Source: Mesorhizobium sp. B2-3-4 (GTDB taxonomy: Bacteria > Pseudomonadota > Alphaproteobacteria > Rhizobiales > Rhizobiaceae). Taken from it: a stretch of 64,000 bases of DNA. Within the stretch, counting starts at the first letter, position 1. Each line of letters begins with the position of its first letter. Shown piece by piece: positions 55,834-64,000 of the stretch. Made by a program: the position numbers and the translations under genes. The notes below the pieces were generated by a model. That model made no database searches and had not been told where the DNA came from. It saw nothing but the letters and a program-made list of their open reading frames with translations. Where the stretch lies: contig NZ_VFVY01000003.1 in the NCBI RefSeq assembly GCF_006442315.1, positions 248,001 through 312,000 of the forward strand, written 5' to 3'.

Positions 55834-56456
55834 TGTTCCTGGCCCCGCACTGCGATCCCGTTGGCCACCGGCCGACCGTGCGATCGCTACCCCTTGGTAA
55901 GGGCTGTAAACACTCGATTTCGCCTTGGCAAGCCAAAGCCGGACCGGCAAAGCTCCACAGACGGCTTGTATCCGCACGCCTGACGCGCGTGCCGTCTTCA
56001 GCACGGTCTCGCCGGCGACATGCGTCCGAAGCATCACCCCTGGCGATGGACCGGCTCCGACCGCCCCAATTGTGGACCGCTTTGCGCGTCGTTTCTTGAC
56101 CTCCGGCCGCATTGAAAAAGGTCAACGGTTACGAAAAGTGACTATTAGCATGATCTAAAATCGAACCGAACGGTTCGTTTCTGTTGACGGTGCGTGCAGG
56201 ACGGTGTGAACGCCGAGCCTCCGATACAGTTGGTGATCGAGGCGCTGGTTTCCAGTAACTAGCTGATATAGCTACGGAAAATAACCGAACTGGACAGCTC
56301 TGGTCTAATTTCAAGGGGTGGATTCATGGTCCACGCTGAACAACTTCGTGATTGGAAACAGTCAGGGGGCTTTCCCACATCGGGGCTGTCCGAACGACGC
56401 GATTTTAATCCCAAGACACGCCGCTAGACGGACGGAAAAATACTGGAGTATCAAAA
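55834..56456. promoter_or_regulatory. Divergent intergenic region with CGAACCGaaCGGTTCG palindrome, no gene
   Basis: These 623 bases separate the PqqD gene from the DUF680 array and contain no reading frame I can support. At 56162-56177 seven bases pair exactly across a two-base centre (CGAACCG AA CGGTTCG), a form typical of TetR or LacI operators. The stretch 56130-56310 is more AT-rich than its flanks and probably contains the promoters. CTGGAGTATCAAAA is the ribosome site for the first DUF680 gene. Confidence 0.5.
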
Positions 56457-56654
56457 ATGAAAAAGATTGTTCTCACTGCCGCCGCCCTTCTGGCCATTTC
56501 CGGCAGCGCCTTCGCTGGTAGCGATCATTACGGTTCGAACGCCGCTGCTGCCACGGCCACCGACAGCACCTACACCGCTTCGGTCAAGAAGTCGGAACCG
56601 GCTGCCCAGACGCCAGTCCACGGTGCCGACCGCAACCTCTTCGGCAACAACTAA
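56457..56654 (+). CDS. DUF680 small secreted protein 1
   Basis: The 65-residue product has a Sec signal peptide (MKKIVLTAAALLAISGSAFA, cleavage likely after AFA) and a mature part of about 45 residues: GSDHYGSNAAAATATDSTYT, ASVKKSEPAAQTPV, ending DRNLFGNN. The GSD-YGSN start and DRNLFG end are shared with the next two genes. This matches DUF680, known mainly from Mesorhizobium and without assigned function. It has no cysteines. GGAG lies nine bases before the ATG. Confidence 0.85.
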   Translation: MKKIVLTAAALLAISGSAFAGSDHYGSNAAAATATDSTYTASVKKSEPAAQTPVHGADRNLFGNN

Positions 56655-56672
56655 CAATCGATCCCCGGCCGG

Positions 56673-56691
56673 CGGCAGGACGATCCTGCCG
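56673..56691 (+). other. Hairpin in spacer between DUF680 genes 1 and 2
   Basis: CGGCAGGA pairs with TCCTGCCG around CGA. No T run follows, so it is more likely an mRNA-processing or stabilising stem than a terminator. Confidence 0.5.
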
Positions 56692-56726
56692 CGCCGGTGG
56701 ACGCCAAGAATTCAGGAGTACCTAAA

Positions 56727-56933
56727 ATGAACAAGATCCTCATTGCCGCCGCCGCCGTCCTGGCTCTCTCCGGCAGCGCTTTCGCCGGCAGCGACAACTA
56801 CGGTTCGAACGGTGCCAACCAGGCCGCCATCACGTCGACCGACAACGCGGCCACCGCGTCGATCGGCAAGTCGGCTCCGGCCACCCAGGCGCCTGTCCAG
56901 CAGGGCAGCGATCGAAACCTCTTCGGCCACTAA
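56727..56933 (+). CDS. DUF680 small secreted protein 2
   Basis: The 68-residue product has the signal peptide MNKILIAAAAVLALSGSAFA and a mature part GSDNYGSNGANQAAITSTDN, AATASIGKSAPATQAPVQ, ending GSDRNLFGH. An open frame extends ten codons upstream but the paralogues and the ribosome site CAGGAGTACCTAAA fix the start at 56727. Its first 24 codons are almost identical to those of gene 3, with only synonymous differences. No cysteine or aromatic cluster suggests a known peptide class. Confidence 0.87.
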   Translation: MNKILIAAAAVLALSGSAFAGSDNYGSNGANQAAITSTDNAATASIGKSAPATQAPVQQGSDRNLFGH

Positions 56934-56943
56934 CGGTCCATCC

Positions 56944-56971
56944 GTGGGTAGCGGGCTTGCCCGCTTCCCAC
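56944..56971 (+). other. Hairpin in spacer between DUF680 genes 2 and 3
   Basis: GTGGGTAGCGGG pairs imperfectly with CCCGCTTCCCAC around CTTG. The flanking sequence AAAATTC follows, without a T run. Confidence 0.5.
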
Positions 56972-56999
56972 AAAATTCAAGAAATCAGGATTATTTGAA

Positions 57000-57236
57000 A
57001 TGAACAAGATTCTCATCGCCGCCGCCGCCGTTCTGGCTCTCTCCGGCAGCGCTTTCGCCGGTAGCGACAACTTCAACGCCAATAGCGCCAACCTGCCGGC
57101 CGCGACTTCGGTTGACAACTCGCGCACGGGTTCGATCCGTGAAAACGGCTCGCCAGTCTACAAGTTGCTCAACTCGTCGGGCGACGTGCAGAAGTCTGCG
57201 CCCCAAGGCAGCGACCGGAACCTCTTCGGCCACTAA
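57000..57236 (+). CDS. DUF680 small secreted protein 3
   Basis: The 78-residue product has signal peptide MNKILIAAAAVLALSGSAFA and a longer mature part, GSDNFNANSANLPAATSVDN, SRTGSIRENGSPVYKLLNSS, GDVQKSAPQ, ending GSDRNLFGH. Compared with gene 2 it carries about ten extra residues before the conserved end. CAGGATTATTTGAA precedes the ATG. It is the last member of the array and is followed by a strong terminator. Confidence 0.87.
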   Translation: MNKILIAAAAVLALSGSAFAGSDNFNANSANLPAATSVDNSRTGSIRENGSPVYKLLNSSGDVQKSAPQGSDRNLFGH

Positions 57237-57259
57237 CAGCCGGACTCGATCCAGAAAAG

Positions 57260-57290
57260 AACGGCGGGCCTTGCCCGCCGTTTTGTTGTC
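57260..57290. terminator. Terminator after the DUF680 array
   Basis: AACGGCGGG (57260-57268) pairs with CCCGCCGTT (57274-57282) around CCTTG and is followed by TTGTTGT. On the other strand the tail is TTCTTTTCT, so it can also end the convergent agl operon. Confidence 0.88.
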
Positions 57291-57305
57291 AGGCCTGTTT
57301 ATGCC

Positions 57306-58418
<1,113 letters not shown>

Positions 58419-58447
58419 TGGTTTCCTCCCAGTGATTCCTCAGATGT

Positions 58448-60112
58448 TTAGCCTATGCGCCCGAACCAGGCGCCGTAACCGTCGAGCTCGACCGAACCGG
58501 TGCTCGCCTGACCGGAAAATCCATGCCCCGGCAAAGGTTGCAGGGATCGGCCGCCGAGGTCAACCTTCGCCGGCGCAGCACCCAGATTGAAGACGCAGAC
58601 AATCTCCTCATTGCCCGCCCGGCGAGTGAACGCGACCGTATTGCCCTCGCTCTCGATGAAGCTGATATCGCCCTTGGCCAGCGCCGGATGGGCGCGGCGG
58701 AAGGTCAGGAAGCGCCGGTAGTGCTCGAGCAGCGAGGCCTGTTCGCCTTGCTGGACACTGACCGCCTGCGCCAGGTGTTTTGCCGGCACTGGCAGCCATG
58801 GCTTGGCCTTGGAGAAACCGCCATTGCTGGCCTTGCCATCCCAGACCATGGGCGTGCGGCACCCGTCACGTCCCTTGAACTCAGGCCAGAAGCGGATGCC
58901 GTAGGGGTCCTGCAGGTCTTCGAAGCGCAGATCGGCCTCGCCAAGCCCGAGTTCCTCGCCCTGATAGATGCAGACCGAGCCACGCAGCGACATCAGCAGG
59001 GCCGAGATCACCTTGAGATAAGCGGTCGGATCGGCTTCGCCGGCGGCCCAGCGCGAGGCCGGGCGCATCACGTCGTGGTTGGAAAACGCCCAGCACGACC
59101 AGCCGTCGCTGGCCACCCTGCCGAAAGCTTCAAGCACCGAACGGACCTTGGCGGCGCTGATCTTTTCCGGCGCCAGGAAGTCGAAGGAGTAGCACATATG
59201 CACGCGCTTGCCGCCGGCGGTGTAGGCCGCCACCACTTCCAGCCCGCGCTGCGAATCGCCGACCTCGCCGACCGCGGCGGTTGCCGGATATTCGTCGAGC
59301 AAGGCACGGAAGCGTTCGAGGAAGCCGAGGTTTTCCGGCCGGCTCTTGTCGTAGAGATGGTCCTGGTAGTTGTAGGGGTTGACCGCCGGCGCCGTCTGGT
59401 CGTTGCGCTCTTCCGGCGGCAGAGGCGGATTGTTTTCCAGGCCCTGGCTGTGGAAGTAGAAATTGATAGTGTCCAGGCGGAAGCCGTCGACGCCGCGTTC
59501 CAGCCAGAAGCGGGTGACGTCGAGCAGCGCGTCCTGGACGTCACGGTTATGGAAATTGAGGTCGGGCTGCTCGGCCAGGAAATTGTGCAGGTAATATTGC
59601 TGGCGGCTGGTGTCCCACTGCCAGGCCGAGCCGCCGAAGATCGACAGCCAGTTGTTGGGCGGCGTGCCGTCGGGTCTGGCGTCCGCCCAGACATACCAGT
59701 CCGCTTTGGCATTGCCGCGATTCGAGCGGCTTTCCTTGAACCAGGGGTGGATGTCGGCGGTGTGTGACAGCACCTCGTCGATCATCACCTTGAGGCCCAG
59801 CCGGTGCGCTTCCGCCGTCAGCGCGTCGAAATCGGCCAGCGTGCCGAACATCGGATCGACATCGCAATAGTCCGAGACGTCGTAGCCGAAATCCTTCATC
59901 GGCGACTTGAAGAACGGCGAGATCCAGATCGCATCCGCGCCGAGAGCCGCGATGTAGGGCAGCCTGCCGATGATACCCTTGAGATCGCCGATGCCGTCGC
60001 CATTGGAATCCTGATAGCTGCGCGGATAGATCTGGTAGATCACCGCGCCCCGCCACCAGTCGCGGTCGACGGCGGGATCTGGTTTCGAAGTCGCCTTCAA
60101 AGCCGATTGCAT
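58448..60112 (-). CDS. aglA: Alpha-glucosidase, GH13 family
   Basis: The 554-residue cytoplasmic enzyme hydrolyses imported alpha-glucosides such as sucrose, maltose or trehalose. GH13 conserved regions are all visible: MIDEVLSHTADIHPWF, the nucleophile Asp in GVDGFRLDTINFYFH, the acid/base Glu in AAVGEVGDSQRG, and WAFSNHDVMRP. QIYPRSYQDSNGDGIGDLKG near the N-terminus is the calcium-site region. It lies 4 bases after aglG. Confidence 0.95.
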   Translation of the reverse strand: MQSALKATSKPDPAVDRDWWRGAVIYQIYPRSYQDSNGDGIGDLKGIIGRLPYIAALGADAIWISPFFKSPMKDFGYDVSDYCDVDPMFGTLADFDALTAEAHRLGLKVMIDEVLSHTADIHPWFKESRSNRGNAKADWYVWADARPDGTPPNNWLSIFGGSAWQWDTSRQQYYLHNFLAEQPDLNFHNRDVQDALLDVTRFWLERGVDGFRLDTINFYFHSQGLENNPPLPPEERNDQTAPAVNPYNYQDHLYDKSRPENLGFLERFRALLDEYPATAAVGEVGDSQRGLEVVAAYTAGGKRVHMCYSFDFLAPEKISAAKVRSVLEAFGRVASDGWSCWAFSNHDVMRPASRWAAGEADPTAYLKVISALLMSLRGSVCIYQGEELGLGEADLRFEDLQDPYGIRFWPEFKGRDGCRTPMVWDGKASNGGFSKAKPWLPVPAKHLAQAVSVQQGEQASLLEHYRRFLTFRRAHPALAKGDISFIESEGNTVAFTRRAGNEEIVCVFNLGAAPAKVDLGGRSLQPLPGHGFSGQASTGSVELDGYGAWFGRIG

Positions 60113-60116
60113 GGTC

Positions 60117-61271
60117 TCAACCTCCTTTCACCGAGCCGGCCAGCAGCCCGCGGACGAAATAGCGCTGCAGCGAGAAGAAGACGATCAGCGGCACGATGAT
60201 GGTGATGAAGGCCGATGTCGTCAGGATCTCCCAATTGCCGCCGCGCGAGCCGAGCAGCGCATTGAGCTTGGCCGTCAGCACGATCTGGTCGGGCGCTGTT
60301 CCGAGGAAAACCATTGCCACCAGCAGATCGTTCCATACCCAGAGGAATTGGAAGATGGCGAAGGAGGCAAGCACGGGGAAGGACAGCGGCAACACGATCT
60401 TGACGAAGATCTCGAAATCGCTGGCGCCGTCGATGCGGGCCGATTCCATGATCTCGCGCGGCAGACCGGCAATATAGCTGCGCAACAGGTAGATGGCGAA
60501 AGGCAGGCCGAAGCCTGTATGCGCCAGCCAGATGCCGAGATAGGTCTTGGACGGCACGCCGAAGAAAGTGCCGACGCCATTGTAGAGCCTGAGCAGCGGG
60601 ATGAGCGACATCTGCAGCGGCACCACCAGCAGGCCGATGATCACCGCTATCAGCAAGGCGCGTCCGGGAAAGCGCATCCAGGCCAGCGCGTAAGCAGCGA
60701 AAGCCGCGATCAGGATCGGGATCACGGTCGCCGGGATGGTGACCGTCAGCGAGTTCATGAAGGAACGGCCGATGCCTTCGGAAAACATCACGGTCTTGTA
60801 ATTGTCGGTGGTGAATTTCGGCGGCGCCGACGAGGCGTAGTAGACGCGCTGGCCCCGGTCGCCTTCGAAGGCCTTGGGCGAGGCAAGCACGAAGCTGCCG
60901 TCGGCGTTGAGCTGCAGGCTCACGCCATCACCGAGATCGACCGATGTGCCGGCGGGATATTGTGTCGGTGCCGCCGCCTTGACGCCGAAGGCGCTGATCG
61001 CCCGCTTGGCGCCATCGCCGAAGATGTTGCCCTCGATGACGTATTTGCCGTCCTTCTGGGTCTGCGCCGAGGCGGGCGGCAGCCTCCCGGCCTCCGTCTG
61101 GCTGGAACTGGCAAAGGAGTTCCACCAGCCCGAGGCGATGATCTGGTCCTTGTCGCGCAGCGACGAGACGAGGATGCCGAGCGTGGGGATGGTCCAGATC
61201 ACCACGAAGACCAGCACCGCTATATGGACGCCGAAACGGCTGGCGAAGGAATTTCCGGTCGCGACGGCCAT
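60117..61271 (-). CDS. aglG: Alpha-glucoside ABC transporter permease AglG
   Basis: The 384-residue inner-membrane protein has six membrane segments and the binding-protein-dependent permease motif EIMESARIDGASDFEIFVKI near residue 280. A periplasmic insert of about 150 residues between segments 1 and 2 (SQTEAGRLPPASAQTQKDGK onward) is longer than in MalG, as in other AglG proteins. It pairs with AglF, whose gene ends one base upstream. Confidence 0.93.
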   Translation of the reverse strand: MAVATGNSFASRFGVHIAVLVFVVIWTIPTLGILVSSLRDKDQIIASGWWNSFASSSQTEAGRLPPASAQTQKDGKYVIEGNIFGDGAKRAISAFGVKAAAPTQYPAGTSVDLGDGVSLQLNADGSFVLASPKAFEGDRGQRVYYASSAPPKFTTDNYKTVMFSEGIGRSFMNSLTVTIPATVIPILIAAFAAYALAWMRFPGRALLIAVIIGLLVVPLQMSLIPLLRLYNGVGTFFGVPSKTYLGIWLAHTGFGLPFAIYLLRSYIAGLPREIMESARIDGASDFEIFVKIVLPLSFPVLASFAIFQFLWVWNDLLVAMVFLGTAPDQIVLTAKLNALLGSRGGNWEILTTSAFITIIVPLIVFFSLQRYFVRGLLAGSVKGG

Positions 61272-61272
61272 C

Positions 61273-62286
61273 TCAGTGCCCTCCCGTCTCTTTGTTGGCC
61301 TGGCGGATGTTCCAGATCATGATCGGGATGACGGCGATCATGATGATGATGGCGATGGTGGCGCCACGGCCGAAATCGCCGCCGCCGCGGAACATCCAGT
61401 CGAACATCAGATTGGCCAGCACCTGGCTGTTCCACTGACCGTTGGTCATGGTCAGCACGATGTCGAACACTTTCAGCACCAGGATGGTGATGGTGGTCCA
61501 CACCACCGCGATCGTACCCCAGATCTGCGGCACCATGATCTTCCAGAAGATCTGGAACGGATTCGCGCCGTCTATGACGGCGGCTTCCAGCGTTTCTTCG
61601 GGGATGCCGCGCAGCGCCGAGGACAGGATGACCATCGCGAAGCCGGTCTGGATCCAGATCAGGATGACCATCAGGAAGAAATTGTTCCAGAACGGCAGCG
61701 ATATCCACACCTGCGGCTGGCCGCCGAAATACTGGATGATGGCATTGAGCAGGCCGATCTGGATCTGGCCCTCGCCACGATATTCGTAAATGAATTTCCA
61801 GATCACGCTGGCGCCGACGAAGGAGATGGCCAGCGGCAGGAAGATCAGGCTCTTGGCGATCGTGCCCCACCATATCTTGTCGGTGAGCACTGCGATGATC
61901 AGGCCAAGGAAGGTACAGGCCGCCGGCACCACCGCCAGCCACAATATGTTGTTCAGGATCGCGTTTCGCAGGTCCGGATCGCGCAACGCCCATTCGTAGT
62001 TGGCGGCTCCCACGAAATTCGTGCCGCCACGGTCGAAGAAGGACAGCCACAGCGTCGCGATCACCGGATAGATCAGGTAGATGGTCAGGATGATCAGTGC
62101 CGGGCCTACGAACAGCCAGGGTCGCACCAGTCCCTGCCGGCGCAGATTGTTGACGGCGGCCGTTCCGGACACTCCGCGCGAGGGGAAGATCAGGTCCAGC
62201 AGTTTGTTGGCGCCCCAGAAATAGGCGACACAGCCGCCGACGCCGATGATGATGACGAATATTGCCGAGAAAATCTGAGCCGCCAT
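61273..62286 (-). CDS. aglF: Alpha-glucoside ABC transporter permease AglF
   Basis: The 337-residue membrane protein starts MAAQIFSAIFVIIIGVGGCV and has eight hydrophobic segments with the permease loop GIPEETLEAAVIDGANPFQI. The start at 62286 has AGGGAGAGGGACCC upstream; an open frame further up is unconserved. A strong hairpin lies in the 184-base gap to aglE. It forms the translocation pore with AglG. Confidence 0.93.
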   Translation of the reverse strand: MAAQIFSAIFVIIIGVGGCVAYFWGANKLLDLIFPSRGVSGTAAVNNLRRQGLVRPWLFVGPALIILTIYLIYPVIATLWLSFFDRGGTNFVGAANYEWALRDPDLRNAILNNILWLAVVPAACTFLGLIIAVLTDKIWWGTIAKSLIFLPLAISFVGASVIWKFIYEYRGEGQIQIGLLNAIIQYFGGQPQVWISLPFWNNFFLMVILIWIQTGFAMVILSSALRGIPEETLEAAVIDGANPFQIFWKIMVPQIWGTIAVVWTTITILVLKVFDIVLTMTNGQWNSQVLANLMFDWMFRGGGDFGRGATIAIIIMIAVIPIMIWNIRQANKETGGH

Positions 62287-62399
62287 GGGTCCCTCTCCCT
62301 GCGCATGACCGGCCAGGCGAGTGCTGGCGATCGGATGCACCGACTTTCAGTTGTTCGGAACAATCGAAACGCGAAGGCTTCCGGCGTGCACCGCCGGTC

Positions 62400-62423
62400 G
62401 GATCCGGGCCGTGGCCCGGATCC
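62400..62423 (-). other. Perfect 11-bp hairpin between aglE and aglF
   Basis: GGATCCGGGCC pairs exactly with GGCCCGGATCC across two bases. It lies 47 bases after the aglE stop inside the operon. Similar structures after malE protect the binding-protein mRNA and lower expression of the permease genes. Confidence 0.7.
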
Positions 62424-62470
62424 AGGTGGAGGATCGGAAAGTCCTGGACCGCTCCAGGCCGCGCCGCTGC

Positions 62471-63826
62471 CTACTTGATTGCGTCCCAGCTCTTCTGGAT
62501 GTCGGCGGCGACGTCCTGCGCGGACTTGCCGCCGACCAGATCGATCATACCGGTCCAGAAAGAGCCGGCGCCGACCTTGCCGGGCATCAGGTCGGACCCG
62601 TCGAAGCGCACCGTCGTGGCCCCGACCAGGATCTCGCCCTGTTTCTTCAGCGCGTCGCTGCCATAGGCATCCTTGTTGGCCGCCTTGAAGGGCGTGACGA
62701 AGCTCTTCTGCGCCATCCACAATTCATGCGCGAGCGGCATCTGCAGGAACTTGATGAACTCACGCGACGCCTTGGAATCCTTGGTGATCATCACCAGCGT
62801 CCCGGCCACTTCCAGCGGCGTGCCCAATTCCGGCTTGGAGGCGTAGGGCGGGTAGGGGAAGAAGTCCGCGTCCTGGCCGAGCTTCACGCCCTCCGGGAAG
62901 AAAGACGGGATGAATGACGCCTGATGGTGCATGTAGCATTTCGGCGGCACGGTGAAGAGGCCCTTGGGACTGTCGCGGAAGTCGGTCGCCGCGACCGCCT
63001 TGGCGCCGCCGTCGACCATCTTGTCGTCGGTGGCGATCTTGCCGAAGATGTCGATGGCGTTGACCACGGCCGGGTCGGTGAACGGGATCTCGTTCTTCAC
63101 CCACTTGTCGTAGACTTCGGGTGGCTGCGTACGCAGCATGATGTCCTCGACCCAGTCGGTCGCCGGCCAGCCCGTCGCTCCGCCCGAACCAAGCCCGATG
63201 CACCAGGGCTTGCCGCCATCGGCGATGATCTTCTTCTCGAGTTCGGCGAGTTCTTCCTGCGTCTTCGGCACCTTGTAGCCGGCTTCCTCGAAATTGTCGG
63301 GCGAGTACCAGACCAGGCCCTTGACGTCGATCTTGTAGGGCAGCGCGTAGAAGCCGGGCTTGCCGTCCTTGCCGTTGTAGGTGCCGAGCTTGGCCCAGGA
63401 ATCGCCGGCGGCGTAATTCTCCTTCACCCACGCCGCGACGTCGTCGCCCAGCGGGGTCAGCACGCCCTTGGAAGCAAGGTCCTGGATCAGGCCCGGCTGC
63501 GGCAGGACGGCGATGTTGGGCGGGCTGCCGGCCTGGGTGTCGATGACGATCTGCTGCTCGTAATTCTCGGACGAGGAATATTTGATCTCGGCGCCGGTGG
63601 CCTCGGAGAAATAATCGAGTACCGACCGGACCAGCGTCTCGTCCTCGCCGCGCCATGGTCCGAAGATGGTCAGCGTCTCGCCCTTGAGGTCGACCTTCTT
63701 GAGGTCTTCGTAATTGGCCCAGTGAAATTTCGAATCCTCGCCGGGCTTGAACTTCAGCTCGGCCTGCGCGGGGGCGCTCAGGGCGAATGCGGCAGACGCA
63801 ACACCCAGCAAAAGCATTTTCTTCAT
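62471..63826 (-). CDS. aglE: Alpha-glucoside-binding periplasmic protein
   Basis: The 451-residue solute-binding protein has a signal peptide (MKKMLLLGVASAAFALSAPA, cleavage at AQA-ELK) and the pattern of extracellular sugar-binding proteins (LTIFGPWRGEDETLVRSVLD, YALPYKIDVKGLVWYSPDNF, WPATDWVEDIMLRTQPPEVY). It delivers alpha-glucosides to AglFG. GGGAGGA lies six bases before the ATG; an open frame upstream is unconserved. It is the first gene of the aglEFGAK operon, in the order known from Sinorhizobium. Confidence 0.95.
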   Translation of the reverse strand: MKKMLLLGVASAAFALSAPAQAELKFKPGEDSKFHWANYEDLKKVDLKGETLTIFGPWRGEDETLVRSVLDYFSEATGAEIKYSSSENYEQQIVIDTQAGSPPNIAVLPQPGLIQDLASKGVLTPLGDDVAAWVKENYAAGDSWAKLGTYNGKDGKPGFYALPYKIDVKGLVWYSPDNFEEAGYKVPKTQEELAELEKKIIADGGKPWCIGLGSGGATGWPATDWVEDIMLRTQPPEVYDKWVKNEIPFTDPAVVNAIDIFGKIATDDKMVDGGAKAVAATDFRDSPKGLFTVPPKCYMHHQASFIPSFFPEGVKLGQDADFFPYPPYASKPELGTPLEVAGTLVMITKDSKASREFIKFLQMPLAHELWMAQKSFVTPFKAANKDAYGSDALKKQGEILVGATTVRFDGSDLMPGKVGAGSFWTGMIDLVGGKSAQDVAADIQKSWDAIK

Positions 63827-63937
63827 CGGTATTCCTCCCAGTGGGTCACACACACCGGACGGAACCTCCATTCCGTCCGCCGACGCCGCAGGACTGTGAC
63901 TCAGTCGCAAGGGAACCGCAACCTTTCGAAGAGTCTT

Positions 63938-63951
63938 CCAAAGCGCTTTGG
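63938..63951. promoter_or_regulatory. LacI-type operator upstream of aglE (probable AglR site)
   Basis: CCAAAGCGCTTTGG is a perfect 14-bp palindrome with a central CG, the form bound by LacI-family repressors. It lies 112 bases upstream of aglE. AglR, a LacI-type repressor, precedes aglE in Sinorhizobium and would be just outside the window. Confidence 0.7.
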
Positions 63952-64000
63952 CTTTCCCGATCTCGCCATTGAATCGATCGAGAGTCAAGAGGTGAGGCGA

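Noticed and set aside
55834..56456. Small genes in the region between PqqD and DUF680 (for example 55925-56158 plus)
   Set aside because: Frames have no ribosome sites, no recognisable composition and conflict with each other.

Overview
The window looks like chromosomal DNA of a Mesorhizobium-type alphaproteobacterium (Rhizobiales). It is GC-rich and carries the rhizobial blocks pckA-chvI-chvG-hprK-EIIA-ptsH, ahcY-divL-tsaE/amgK-murU-addB-addA-trxA, trpF-trpB-trpA-accD-folC and aglE-F-G-A-K. It also has short palindromic intergenic repeats of rhizobial type and three DUF680 peptides, a family I know essentially from Mesorhizobium. No rRNA, tRNA, insertion sequence, integrase or CRISPR array was seen.

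Region by region. 1-2.7 kb: a truncated LysR regulator divergent from an aldo/keto reductase, a long inverted repeat, and a nucleotidyltransferase-fold protein. 2.7-9.1 kb (minus strand): translation genes infC, an isoprenylcysteine-methyltransferase-like membrane gene, rpmI, rplT, pheS, an ASCH-domain gene and pheT. infC can only start at AUU. 9.3-12.7 kb: hydrolase, BenE-type transporter, DUF2852 protein and a YgjP-like metalloprotease. 13.1-18.4 kb: tryptophan, fatty-acid and folate genes. 18.4-23.6 kb: a GntR regulator divergent from a class III aminotransferase and a complete TRAP transporter, probably one catabolic unit. 24.1-37.6 kb (minus): trxA, addA, addB, murU, a tsaE-amgK fusion, divL and ahcY, mostly joined by 4-nt overlaps. 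The divL product has Tyr where histidine kinases have the phosphorylated His.

37.9-40.3 kb is an AT-richer accessory cassette between ahcY and ptsH, two genes that are adjacent in the rhizobial order I know. It holds a transglutaminase-like secreted protein, a secreted RHS-tip protein with an unrecognised C-terminal domain, a small possible partner or immunity protein and the remnant of another small gene. 40.5-46.4 kb is the nitrogen/sugar PTS and ChvGI signalling block with pckA. 46.4-50.6 kb has arfB, a BON-LysM protein, a TonB-dependent siderophore receptor and alkB.

50.6-57.2 kb is a second accessory region. On the minus strand are a PqqD-like protein, an HprK-related kinase, three family-2 glycosyltransferases and an NTP_transf_5 protein, all closely packed. 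Divergent from it lie three tandem small secreted DUF680 peptides. The PqqD/HprK-related pair matches the poorly understood HPr-rel-A constellation and, together with the RHS-tip cassette, is the best candidate here for undescribed biology. 57.3-64 kb is the alpha-glucoside uptake and hydrolysis operon aglEFGAK with a LacI-type operator upstream.
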